Source: Hyaloperonospora brassicae
Taxonomy: Eukaryota > Oomycota > Peronosporomycetes > Peronosporales > Peronosporaceae
NCBI GenBank assembly: GCA_947650285.1
Contig: CANTFL010000089.1
Span: forward strand, 184,242 to 248,241
Reading direction: 5' to 3'
DNA: 64,000 nt
Below are positions 1-10,147 of this stretch, piece by piece (positions within the stretch are counted from its first letter, which is position 1; each line of letters opens with the position of its first letter). Position numbers and translations under genes: made by a program. The notes under the pieces were generated by a model. That model was not told the origin of the DNA. It saw only the letters and a list, made by a program, of their open reading frames with translations, and did not search any database.

Positions 1-518
1 CTGCGGTTATGGCTACGGTGACCTTGCGAAGAGTCATCGACATCGTCATGAGGACGTACGTACTCATGTTGCACACTTTCCTCGTATGGATACGAGCGTG
101 ATCTGTTAGATCTCGGTGACAAGTTCCCGGAATCGTGGGTGAATTGGAACATATCATACCCCAATTTAGGATCAAGACTACCGCGAGGCGCAGCAGTCTT
201 CGTTTCCGCAACCGCACAGTCGGGCTTTGCGGACGACTTGAAGCCGAACGGAGGATCCGACTCACCCAAATAGATCACCTCTAAATAGGGGTCGACGTCC
301 ATGGGACTATTACCCGCGGCCGAAGCTGCGGGTGAAGAAGCTGCACGTGTATGACCACGTGCACCTGCAACTATGGGTGTTGCAGGCTGCTTATTAGCAG
401 CAGCAGGCGCATTATTGCCTGCTGCAGAGTCTTGAGTGTCTTGCCTTCCGGCTGTACGTATCCTTGCAGCCGCTTCGGACGCATCCTTGCTCGCGGAGCG
501 CATATACCAACTCGTCAT
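1..518 (-). CDS. Antisense accessory ORF (aORF) of a gypsy-type element, N-terminal part, runs off the left edge
   Basis: Reading the minus strand from an ATG at 518 gives 172 codons without a stop to the window edge. A second in-frame ATG lies at 503. The protein is Ala/Ser/Pro-rich, then acidic with an EVIYLGES motif, then has a HRSH-rich stretch. The same order occurs in the decayed plus-strand ORF at 23427 (ESVYSGEW, then HRSH) and in the intact 534-codon ORF at 38863 (EVIYSGES). It lies just inside an LTR at 651, on the strand opposite to that LTR, exactly as the aORF lies in elements A and B. By analogy the gag-pol genes of this element should lie left of the window on the plus strand. 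Function is unknown. Start choice is by homology; 518 and 503 are both possible. Confidence 0.55.
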   Translation of the reverse strand, partial: MTSWYMRSASKDASEAAARIRTAGRQDTQDSAAGNNAPAAANKQPATPIVAGARGHTRAASSPAASAAGNSPMDVDPYLEVIYLGESDPPFGFKSSAKPDCAVAETKTAAPRGSLDPKLGYDMFQFTHDSGNLSPRSNRSRSYPYEESVQHEYVRPHDDVDDSSQGHRSHNR

Positions 519-640
519 GCGCTTTAAAGTCGAAATGAGAAGGGAAAGACCAGCAAGTGCTTCCCGTCCCCAGAGCGACACGACGGTGGACTCTCTGTCA
601 CCAGCGAATCAATCACTTACGATAGTGATTGATGATTCAG

Positions 641-650
641 GGAGGGGTGA
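641..650 (+). other. Polypurine tract next to LTR
   Basis: A purine-rich GGAGGGGTGA directly precedes the LTR that starts at 651. The same position holds AAGGGGG-type tracts next to the LTRs at 21938, 23292 and 38731. A polypurine tract primes plus-strand synthesis and marks this as a 3' LTR of a plus-strand element. Confidence 0.5.
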
Positions 651-1088
651 TGTGACGGGGTGAGCCACTTACATAAAAATTTGTACGAAAGTACCAATTT
701 TTAAATGTTATCTATTTTGATAATATTCAATCAACACTACTTGATAAAATTGATGTCGTCGGAATATTACCTCTAGGGGTAATATCCGTAGAGGGGTCCA
801 CTTCTTGGTTATTGTACCGTGTACATTAACCAATTTAATCACCAATCGCTGCTGGACGCGCGCAATGGGTGGTGGACAGAAGACCCACATAGGATACAGT
901 AATATAATATAGTTAGATTAAGACGAAAGATAATTTAGCAAGAAAACAACTATATTTAATTACAGTTCTACTTTCGCTCAGCTTTCGGGTTCTGTATTGT
1001 CTTGGTCGCGCCTCCTCACGCCACGCGTACGTGACGTCGGGCGTACGCGACCTTGTATTATAGCGAATACAAGGCTTTGCATAGTTAT
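651..1088 (+). repeat. Decayed 3' LTR of a Ty3/gypsy element (LTR1)
   Basis: It starts TGTGACGGGGTGAGCC, matching the TGTAACGGGG LTR start of the other elements here. Shared blocks with the LTRs at 21938 and 22849 include the GCTGCTGGACGCGCGC segment (near 850) and the ACAGTTCTACTTT segment (near 960). The right end is eroded and placed by length (about 440 bp) and by a weak match to the LTR terminus. It contains several short inverted repeats, including a stem around GTACGAAAGTAC near 685. Confidence 0.65.
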
Positions 1089-2357
1089 CTGTGCAATATC
1101 GTGCTCCGTAACACCTTTCGCTGCCGAGCTTACCTGCGGTACCGTGGTCGAAACTGGCAGCAATGACGGCGGTGGGTCACCTGCCATCGAAGTCGTATCA
1201 AGTACAACAGGCCGCGGTTCAGAACACGGTCCTCCAGCTTCGTAAACTGCCGCGGCGCACGTAGCCGCAGCTTTCTTGATTGACGCTATAATCTTACGAT
1301 AGCATCCTTAGTCTTCGACTGACGAAACGCATTCAATCCATATTGTACCGCTGCTTTCGCCTCCACTCGAGAGGCGAAATCACGCTTGTGGTCCTCGTTT
1401 ACAAGTCGCGGTGATGGTTCTTCAATCACTGCCGCTCGTTGAAGTATAGTGCAAGATCAGGCGCCACCTTCTTTCGCAAGATGTCAGCTGTCTTAATACA
1501 GTCATCCGCGTGAGGCGTCAAGGACACAAGAGGCGCGTTATGGGCCATCACGGAGAGAGTGAAGTTCACAGTTGTACTATCAGGGTGCACGGCTGCACAG
1601 TCCTTCCTAAGGTGACTAATGGTGAGGCAACGTGACAAGGCTCACGATTCAGCGCGTGCATCATCACCGCCCTGACCCGCTTAGCTCCTTTCGTGACATG
1701 TCGATGCTTCCTTTCCAGCTCTTTAGGGTACTCCATGGTTTCAGATGTGACTAGTCCGCGATGCGCACCGAAGAAGTGTACACCGTCGGCTTCGCGGGAC
1801 TCTACTGGGAGACAGTTGTTGATGTCGGTGCCGCGACCGAAACCCGTATCTCGCTCGCCAAGACCGAGCTCTTGCCGAGCAAATGCACTTAATGGAACAT
1901 AGAGGTCGTAGCTTGAGTAAATCCAAGCATATCATCCACCTTAGACGGGTCACCGGCACTTAGCAGTTCGAGGCGGAATTTGCCCACCCTAAGGTTAGTA
2001 GCCGCCCATGCATCGCGCGTGGCGCGATCGTTGGAGAAGAAAGTCGTGATCGGAGATATTCTATAAGCCCCCGAATTGATAGAGTGCCATGATAACTGAG
2101 CTAACTCTCTTTTTTTCTGTAGCAGACGTAGCAGCTGCTAGCATCAGGCTAAACATTTTTCCCATCGCTCCGAGCTCAAGTAGAAATAGACCGAACGGCA
2201 GGCGCGCATAAAGCTTGTGCAGGAGGCGAGTGGGCTGGTGTACTGCATAAGCCTCCCGCTCAGAACCACGTGAAATCTCGGAAGGAAAACAGGCCCCAAC
2301 GATCTGAAACTGACCTCCGATCCATGCCCCATAAGTCTTTACCTCGATCGGCGTCAT
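1089..2357 (-). other. Unrecognised, decayed coding-like stretch
   Basis: The minus strand holds consecutive open segments (for example 2061-2357 and 1426-1638) interrupted by stops and frame changes. They read like parts of one long broken protein. I do not recognise the family, and no catalytic or zinc-finger motif is visible. It is most likely another transposon remnant, because it lies between gypsy fragments and shows no intact frame. Confidence 0.25.
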
Positions 2358-3540
2358 TCTACGTCAAAACTCTTTATTCCGAAGGCAGCACCTTCGGTGC
2401 GCGCACTCGTATAGTCGAAGTCTAGCAGCGTCTGCAGACGACGAGAATGTATATCCCTTCGCTTTTGTTAACTCATTGATCGTGTTCCCCATTCAAGCTG
2501 TTGGGCTTGTGATTGACGCACGCGCGATTAAAGGGCGTACCGGCGGGTGATCTGGGGCAGATGGACACTCATTATCGCCACCGGTTAGCGCATTATATCA
2601 AGTACCACATCCTCCCCTCGTCTTGCTGCACGGGAGGACCGCCGAAAAGCGATGTCTGTAGGCTGTCGCATGAGGCAGGCGCGATCTCAACGTCTTCCTG
2701 TGTAGCCGCATTTGTTAGAAAGTGAATATTGAGTAAATGAAATGATCTGAATGAAAACGCGCGCCAGACGCGTTTCGGCCCCCCGCCAGGGGTCTCGGGA
2801 GGGGCTTGTCAAAATACAAGTGAGAACTACCAAACCTATATGTTTATGCTGCTTTATACAACACATAGAACCCTGTAGAACATTTCATATATTCCCTAGT
2901 GTAGGTTGAATCTATGGAGTCGACCTAGGTTCAACTTGCACTTCCAACAGCATTGACAACGACCTTGACGACATTCGAGTCCATCTGTGGGACAGGTTGG
3001 TCGTCTGGCCCGCTTCCGGCTCGCTCATCATCGTGCGCATCGCTCAATTGCGTAGGCGGGCGGCGATCATGCTCACCCATGTCGCGTCCAGTCGCCATGA
3101 AGGATACGCCGACTTGATTGGTGGAATAAAAACACGATTTTTTCACGTGTACCAATCACGTCCTCGAGGTTTACTTGTGCGCGTGAGACGGCAAATTTGA
3201 GAGTTCTGAGAAACGTACTACAGTCGGTTCTCTGTACTGACTGCATTCGTTTCCTAATTAGGTAGACATGCCTTGTCTCTCTGGACGCGAATCGCGTCAG
3301 AGTTGTCGTTATAGTCGCAATTGCTCCGCTAAGAAGGTCTTCCTACTTAACCAGCCCTGTCGAGGCCGCGCACCTTATTTAAGATGTGCGGATTGGTTAC
3401 GAAATTTAAGCCTTTCCGAGTACCTTGAAAGCCTGCTTCCGCATGGTACTTTCTAATTAGTGGGTGGACTCTTCGTACCGCATGAAGAGGAAAGACTCCA
3501 ATCAGTCGTTGTAAACGAGGCTCATATCGATCCCATCAGT
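2358..3540. other. Gene-free stretch, possibly the 5' end of another retroelement
   Basis: No long open frame. On the minus strand a short ORF (about 3100 down to 2931; begins MATGRDMGEHD) follows a leader-like stretch. This layout would fit an LTR, leader and gag start, but no reverse transcriptase or gag motif supports it. A short inverted pair around CTAATTAG lies near 3255 and 3453. Identity is unresolved. Confidence 0.15.
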
Positions 3541-4279
3541 TCGAAAACCCACGCCACTTAACGAGGTAACTCGTGTTCCACATCCCGATATGTCACGGAT
3601 ATTCCATATCTAAACCACTAAAGCGTTGACTATTGCGCGAATTCACCGACGTATGTGGTGGTGGCGAGGGAACCTTGGCCGTCTCAGCAATCGAACTAGA
3701 TTGATGTCGACGAGCAGCATCGCTTTAATCAGCGTATATAGACGATATCGATCCAGGGCGGGTCAGGCGCCGGATTCGAACCGATACTGTGTAGAGGCAT
3801 CGTGAAAAATCATCCATAGGATCGCACCAAAAGTGCTTTCTCGCAACTAGATATTAAGTCAGGGGAATGGTCTCATGTGGACAAGATATCGGTGGCCTTA
3901 CGGAAGGACTCCCTATTTCATGATGGGATTATCTCTACACACGACTCCACTGGAAGCCTGGTACATCACTGAGAAAGACTAAAGATTCTAGAGCGGAAAT
4001 CTCCACCGTCGAAGATAAATCAGCCTGTAATGTACAGTCAAAGACACCTCACGTAATAAGTAGAATGCTGCACATCCTGCAATGCAGATCAATCGTACGC
4101 GTTGTCTAGACAAAGTAACACACAATATGGGCATTGTTTATGGATAGTAGTCTACCGCTGCCCATATAAGTCCCTACCATTCTTAATAACACTTACCGTA
4201 GACTAGAGAATTGAGCCCCCCTCATTGAGTAAAAACTAGAATTGTAGCTTATCCATATTTATCAGCGTTTTTTTTGTTA
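3541..4279. other. Gene-free stretch with nothing recognised
   Basis: No open frame of note and no LTR match. The only distinctive string is GGCGCCGGATTCGAACC near 3767, which resembles the 3' half of a tRNA (or a primer-binding site) without the rest of a cloverleaf. Confidence 0.3.
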
Positions 4280-4905
4280 ATCCGCTACTTCCACTGGGGG
4301 AACTTGAACACAGCGGACTCCTCCTTCAGACGTAAATTTACGGCCAACTCGCCTGCATATTTTTCATTGTACCTTATGCGGTCTACGAAAAGATCATTTT
4401 CTATAATGAGCGATGACGTCATCATCCTCTAAGGTGAAGTCATCGGCGATGATGAATATACCAGCGTCTTCTTATTCGCCTGAGTCGATCGACGTGAAGC
4501 CATTGTTTGGTATGTCTTCTTCGATGTCGATCACATCGAGAGTGGTGTCTTTGGTGCCGACGCTAACGTTGGTGCAAGATAAACAAGAGCTTAAACTCTA
4601 TTTATAACTCGATTAATTTTTTTCTAGTTTTTTGCATGATCTTTTTCATCTCCCCAAATTTATTTAGTGTCATCTTCGATCAAGGTGAGGATGCGGGGAT
4701 GGTGTAAGCCATACAAAATGAACGGTGTATGCGCGATCGACGCACTCACCGTGCGGTTTATCAACGATTATCCATCGGAAGAGTTTAGTCCACTCGTTCA
4801 ATAGTGAACCTGTCCTCAAAGTATTTATTTACGACACGATTGGTACGTTCATTATACCCATCTGATTTTGGATACTCAAAAGTGTTGAATTTACACCGCT
4901 AATTA
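4280..4905 (-). pseudogene. Gypsy pol remnant (integrase to C-terminal linker)
   Basis: The minus strand matches in order the stretch that joins integrase to the acidic linker in elements A and B. Segments around 4440-4560 (GATGATGAATATACCAGC, then an Asp-rich run) correspond to 40880-41000. Segments around 4810-4880 (CGATTGGTACGTTC, then CCATCTGATTTTGGAT) correspond to 41240-41290, which encodes the integrase region with the catalytic Glu. Many stops and indels make it non-functional. No LTR can be assigned to it. Confidence 0.5.
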
Positions 4906-6240
4906 CTTACATGCTCCATGCCACTAGGAATGCGCAATATGGCGATTACTTACATGTAGGCACAAGAATCCAGAAGGCTTCGACTAGCAATAGGTGCTTG
5001 CGAACGAAGGGCCATTATACGTATACTTCACAATTTACCTTCTTCCTCCTTCATCTACTTCAACAAAATGTCGCAATGTTCAACTTTGTTCCCATAGATA
5101 GTAATAGGATATGCCAACAAACCGCCGTAAAAATAGAATCTCAATTTTTTGGACAAGTTTATGGGGAGATTAAGTCGATAGATTGTATCAATATAACGAC
5201 ATGAGAATGAAGCGCTGTCATGTAGACGGGCGCTCAATAGGTTGCCACGCACTACGCAAACACACATCTTCTTGCAAGTACGTGGAAGCGGTTTGAGCGC
5301 CTTCTCTTCGCGTGCCGTGTTTTGTGGTGAATAAGTGGGTGGCCGTAAAGCACGGTCCTAGTTTTCTAGGTCCAACATTGTGGTAGGGCTACGCAGAAGC
5401 GGGGTTCCGTCTTCCGGCGAGCACTTGCGATCTAGGGTGTAAATAAAAGACTGGTAGCTACCTAGTATAATCAATTAGCAAAAAAATGGTTATCGGCTGA
5501 AATGCGATTGCTTGGATGCGATCGATGATTCGATGCACTACCTAAGCTACGCATTAATTTGTCGAAGCATCCTTGGGGGACTTCAGTCCATGACATCAAC
5601 CCGGTACGCCTCGAAATTATATAACTTCAAGGACGACATCAGTGTGGACACGACGCTTGTGTCACACATTCTACTGGTAAGATCCTATTCATGTGTCTTG
5701 CCGAAATAGTCATGTCAACGGGATTCATCTCGTTACGAATCAACTCAACAGGACAAGCTCGGGTGTTGTAAAATGAGGAACCTTGTTTGATGTAGCGAAG
5801 TCATAATACCAGGATGCTTTTGACAATTTTGCTTCACCTATGTCAAAGCCCTAAACATAAATGCTAATCCTCTGCTTACCTCCTACTGAATGCGTTGGGC
5901 TGTAGTAATGAGTACGTGGGCTACTTCGTAGTTTGTTCCAGCCAAAGAGCAGTGTGTTGTAAGATACTGCCTCGTATCACCCGCTTATCATGTCAATCTC
6001 TGCTGAGGTAATTTATAGAATGACATCATATTGATATCCACATAATGCGAAGGGGTGGCCCCGTTGTACGAGGTAGGGTGTGAATTAAATGTACAGTAAT
6101 TTCGATGCAGGTTCGCCGTTTTGCTAGATTTACGACCACCCCATTTGTGAATGAAGTGTCGCCGGCCCATTGTGTCAAATCTGTCAAGTTGAGTCAATCT
6201 ATTTGATTGTCTCACTTTTAGTCATTTGCTATCTCTTTTA
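4906..6240. other. Gene-free stretch with nothing recognised
   Basis: Only short open frames without recognisable motifs. It probably holds further decayed repeat sequence upstream of the HAD hydrolase gene. Confidence 0.3.
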
Positions 6241-6247
6241 TGTCCAT

Positions 6248-6262
6248 TCTCATGACATTTTG
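6248..6262 (+). promoter_or_regulatory. Candidate oomycete initiator for the HAD gene
   Basis: TTCTCATGACATTTT lies about 50 bases upstream of the ATG at 6312. It resembles the two halves of the oomycete core promoter consensus (GCTCATTYYNCAWTTT) with two bases fewer between them. Position fits a short 5' leader. This is a sequence-similarity call only. Confidence 0.3.
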
Positions 6263-6311
6263 ATCGCCTCGTTCGCGCGTCAGTCGTCCTACAATTGATA
6301 TTTCAATCACG

Positions 6312-7088
6312 ATGAGTTCGTGCCACGCATGGCGCTGCGTCACGTTCGACGCGACAGGAACGTTATGCCGTCTTGCAGAGCCAGTGGGAGAGACATATCT
6401 ACAGTTCTGGAAGGCTGCGTCAGGTCAGTCGTTCTCGTCGTGCCGCCACGAAGCTGCAGTCGCCGCTCTGACGTCGCACTTCCCCACTGAGTTTCGTCAG
6501 CTCTGTCGCCATCTGCCCAACTTTGGGTCGAACGGCGAAACTACAAGTGCGTTCCCCTGGTGGCGACAGCTGGTGCTCAATGTGATGCAAAGCGCTCAAG
6601 TGGCTGACTGTCTCGCTCATAACGAAGAGCAAGCTGAGCGCTTTACGCGCGACTTGTATGCGCACTTTGGCTGCCCGAAAGCCTGGTTAGTGTTTGATGA
6701 CGTGCAGCCGACACTGGAGAAGCTAAAAGCCATGGAGGTTCCTATGGCAGTCATCTCCAACTTTGACGAGCGGTTGGAGCCCCTTTTGGAAGGACTACAG
6801 CTCCGAGACTACTTCCAGGTGGTCACTGCCTCGTTCTCGCAGTCAGAGATGAAGCCGCATGCGTCTATTTTTCAGTCGACATTCAAACAGCTACAGGGCG
6901 AAGAGGGGCCGTTTGTTGCAAGTGGATTTTTGCATGTAGGGGACCACCCGTCGAAGGATTTTAGAGCTGCAAAGGCTATTGGGGCCCATGCTAAACTGCT
7001 GTGGAGGGCAAAGCATCGACCGCCACCCATCGACGTCGAGAGGAAGAACTGCATTGCGTCGTTGCAGGAAATATTTTTGGAGCAGTAA
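6312..7088 (+). CDS. HAD-superfamily hydrolase, HDHD3-like
   Basis: A 258-residue haloacid dehalogenase-like hydrolase, a soluble protein with no signal peptide or membrane segment. Motif I is FDATGTL with nucleophile Asp13. Residues about 18-115 form the helical cap. Motif II is Ser149-Asn150 (VISNFD). Motif III is Lys181 in EMKPH. Motif IV is GDHPSKD, with Asp211 and Asp216, followed by the RAAKAIGA signature. Length and order match the HDHD3/REG-2-like group. The residue two after the nucleophile is Thr15 rather than the Asp used as general acid by most HAD phosphatases; related HDHD3 proteins also deviate here, so the substrate cannot be inferred. Single exon. The ATG is chosen because it starts the first frame containing motif I and lies just after an initiator-like site. 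It is the only intact single-copy host gene in the window. Confidence 0.9.
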   Translation: MSSCHAWRCVTFDATGTLCRLAEPVGETYLQFWKAASGQSFSSCRHEAAVAALTSHFPTEFRQLCRHLPNFGSNGETTSAFPWWRQLVLNVMQSAQVADCLAHNEEQAERFTRDLYAHFGCPKAWLVFDDVQPTLEKLKAMEVPMAVISNFDERLEPLLEGLQLRDYFQVVTASFSQSEMKPHASIFQSTFKQLQGEEGPFVASGFLHVGDHPSKDFRAAKAIGAHAKLLWRAKHRPPPIDVERKNCIASLQEIFLEQ

Positions 7089-7190
7089 GGGGGACTAGCA
7101 ACGTTGACGCACTTCGTACAGATTGCTTGCAGCCAAAAGCGGTCCGACCATTGGCTCGGTTTGATCGCAGTAGTGCACATGTCGAAAGCA

Positions 7191-7196
7191 AATAAA
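7191..7196 (+). terminator. Candidate polyadenylation signal of the HAD gene
   Basis: AATAAA lies about 103 bases after the stop codon at 7088, a plausible 3' UTR length for an oomycete gene. Confidence 0.35.
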
Positions 7197-9263
7197 AGGA
7201 TGTCACTGCACAAACAGAACATTGGAAACTGAAAGGATTCCACGGGTCGTTCTTTTGCGTTTGACGAATAGCTCGGTTGCTTGACATACGTGCAATGGTA
7301 GCACCGGCATCCTCTTCGTGTGTCCTTTGTGCCTTTTCGTGTTTTCATCTGCAGTGTTGCAATATACAGGTGATGAAGCTATCAACCAGATCGACGACGT
7401 AACCAGGCTCGTCAATATACTAATTAGCGATTGTTGGACTCACTGTTGATCTACCTCATTTAGTACATCGATGACCTGAGTTTGTTCACATTTTTTACAG
7501 CAGGTGGAACCCGCAGCCTTTGCAGCGACGTCATTGCGAGTGACAGGAACGACAACAGACGGCAATCTGTCCGATTTTACCATCTCTCATAGATGAGCTC
7601 ACCTCGCTGGCAATCCTAATGTATTTCTAGCAAATGGCATAGTGTTTTGTCAATCGGGCTCAACAAATTGACAGCGACATGCTGTGGCGCCAAAATTGCT
7701 GTCAACGACATCAAGCAGAATGAGTGTAGTGACAACTGCGTACCCACCCTCAATACAAATGAGGCGGCAACAGGTGATCAGTACCGGTAACAGAAGCCTC
7801 AGCTGCTAGACCGCAAGGTTGAAGTATTCATTTCAGTATCGATATCGCTCTATCGAATATTTGGCCCAGTAATAGAAACATATCGAAAGCACGAGCCGCT
7901 GTAGTGGGGGCCGTTGGCCATTTTATCGCATAGGCGAGACGAACACCGTAGCTTGATCGAAAGCTGATGCTTCTCGCTTTCATCATCGGATAGCGCATGG
8001 ATTCACCGTGAAGTTTTATACGCAATCGACGAGTTCTGCGCACCTATTATCGGTGAAGTACTCTTACCGACCCAGGCGAACAACTACTTGCAGCAACCAG
8101 CACAGCTACAGCCAGTCGGCGGAAATCCGGATCAGCGAATCAAAGCAGAAGTAAAAATGTAGTCCAAGATCTTTGTCACCCATCAGACCACATAGATGCA
8201 ATAGTCACAGCTACCATGAAGTCTCTCGGAATGGTGCGGACGACAAAGGCATCGGGCTTCGTGGAGAAGGTACTGCAGGCTTCTTCGTTAATGCCACTGA
8301 TGGTGCCGCATGTACCCATAAGCCGGCGCATACGATTACGTCGTTTCCACATTTCCGTTCTCTTTGTATTAGTATAAATGGAGACATAAAGCCAATTTTG
8401 TGTCACCATCCGACTACAGTGTCTGTCGTACTCTACAAATAAACGGGTGGACAGTGCATGAACGATGTGTGGCTGCAGTCGGCCAGCTTGGTAGCAATCA
8501 TAGCCACAACGCGCAGCAAAAATTATTGCCGGAGCTCCTTCGAGTCCTTTACACATGATCATACTGCATTTACAAAAGAGTGAGAGCTGCTGCGGGTACG
8601 TGAGAATAAGTTCTGCGTCATCAAATCTTGGCTTTGCCCCGTACTAAGCTCTTCTCAGTGCATCGCGAAGTTTAAGAGCGCCAGGGACGTTTCGAGCGCC
8701 CAAGGATCTACTCTGATGAAGGCTTAGCTCTGCATCAGGTGGTGCTTAACTTTTGCACGTTAAGGATTCGGGTCACAAATTGCGCAGAAGTTTTTGGGCC
8801 GCCACCACCACAACTACCCTCACCACAAAAAAGGGAAGACGCCATCAATCCTCTTCGATACAGCCACATCATTCGATCGCAGCTCGCCTCCAGCACAGGT
8901 TTTTCATATATATCTGATAGATTCGGTCGCAAACATTGGTCCACCAGTTTCATTAGCTCATTGTGTACCGAATCAGATGGGCCAATACTCCGAAGCACGT
9001 GAGATTGATACGAACACTCTCGTCCATCCACACAAGACGGGGAAGTAGTGTGGTGCGCACCAGAGGCGCCCGAACGTGAACGCCCGCATCTACTTGAGCC
9101 ATTTCTGACAATTCGTAGCGGCAAGATGGCAGTAGATCTACCTTGCCTGGTATGCATTGGCGCTTGTAAAAATCGTTCTTGGTCCGCTCCTGACCTTGCG
9201 GTAGCCACGCATGTTCTTGTAACAACAAATGCGTCGTCCAGAGCAGTCTTCCTGCCGCGGCTA
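7197..9263. other. Gene-free stretch between the HAD gene and the AAAP palindrome
   Basis: Several short frames on both strands but none with a recognisable domain. Minus-strand frames at 8735-9267 are the longest (up to 157 codons), with a vague resemblance to DDE transposases that is too weak to claim. Confidence 0.3.
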
Positions 9264-9526
9264 CCACTTTTGAGAGCCTAGAAACGTGCCATTTCTCTTG
9301 AAAAGGGCATGAGACCTTGGAAATAGAAGATGAGTATCCATGTGGATCCAGCTAAAGTACTGGTTTACCGTTTAAACGACATCAACCATGAATAGGGTAC
9401 GACTCGCCTCTCTGCAACAGATGACTGCTTTATTCATCCTGCGTGACAGAATTTCTTTTTCAGCAGTCTGTTCTGCTTTTTTAACTGAATTCTCGACCGG
9501 ATAGTCCTTACATTGCGAAAAGGAAT

Positions 9527-9576
9527 CGGTTGGCCTCGTGAAAGTCAAGTAGAAAGGACTCTAACGAGGCCAACCG
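9527..9576. other. 13-bp hairpin near the outer end of the left arm
   Basis: CGGTTGGCCTCGT at 9527-9539 is perfectly inverted at 9564-9576 with a 24-nt loop. The same hairpin occurs at 17025-17074 in the other arm. It is absent from palindrome 2, which has different outer flanks. No function is known. Confidence 0.6.
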
Positions 9577-10147
9577 TTTCTCGCTCGCATACAACTTTGG
9601 TTGTGATGCGTGTTTCCCGGTTCAAAAGTCAGCTAGAAGTGTCTCCCTACAGTCAATGAAGTGGCAAATGCGACCATATCCCGTCGCTACTTGATGGGCG
9701 AGTCATGAATCGCCATGACCCATGACGACTACTCAGGCTCTGTCATAAGTGACTGGGGCTTTCCTGCATATATGTCCATTGCCTCTCCTTCCTTCGCTGT
9801 GAATCGACTTTGGTCTGGTCGATGCGGTGGAAGCAGTCTATGTCTGCACGCTCGACAAGGAGCAACTCTTTTGCAACTGCTGCACTTCTGCACCTGCTTG
9901 AGTGCAACAGTTGCCCTACGGCCCTGTAGTAATGGGTCCGTCGGACTGCAAAAGCCTCTGCGGACGAAGAAGGTCAGACGGCATAAAGCCATCACGTGCA
10001 TTTATTTGTATTACTTGTCCTTCGAACTAACTGGTGTCGAGAAAGAAGACGCGAGACTTTGTTCTCTCCTTTCTCTATTACTATGATATACGTCGTCGTC
10101 ACAACAGATTGAGCGGCGGGGGGCTGCTGCGACTCACTCGCGTCGAC

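Noticed and set aside
3762..3790. tRNA gene
   Set aside because: Only a T-arm-like piece is present; no acceptor, D or anticodon arms can be folded around it.
6872..7348. 158-codon minus-strand frame over the HAD gene 3' end
   Set aside because: It is antisense to motif IV of the HAD protein and has no homology or promoter signal.
8735..9267. Possible DDE (Tc1/IS630-like) transposase remnant on the minus strand
   Set aside because: Resemblance rests on one short stretch (HAWLPQG, then KNDFYKRQ). No catalytic triad or terminal repeats could be found.
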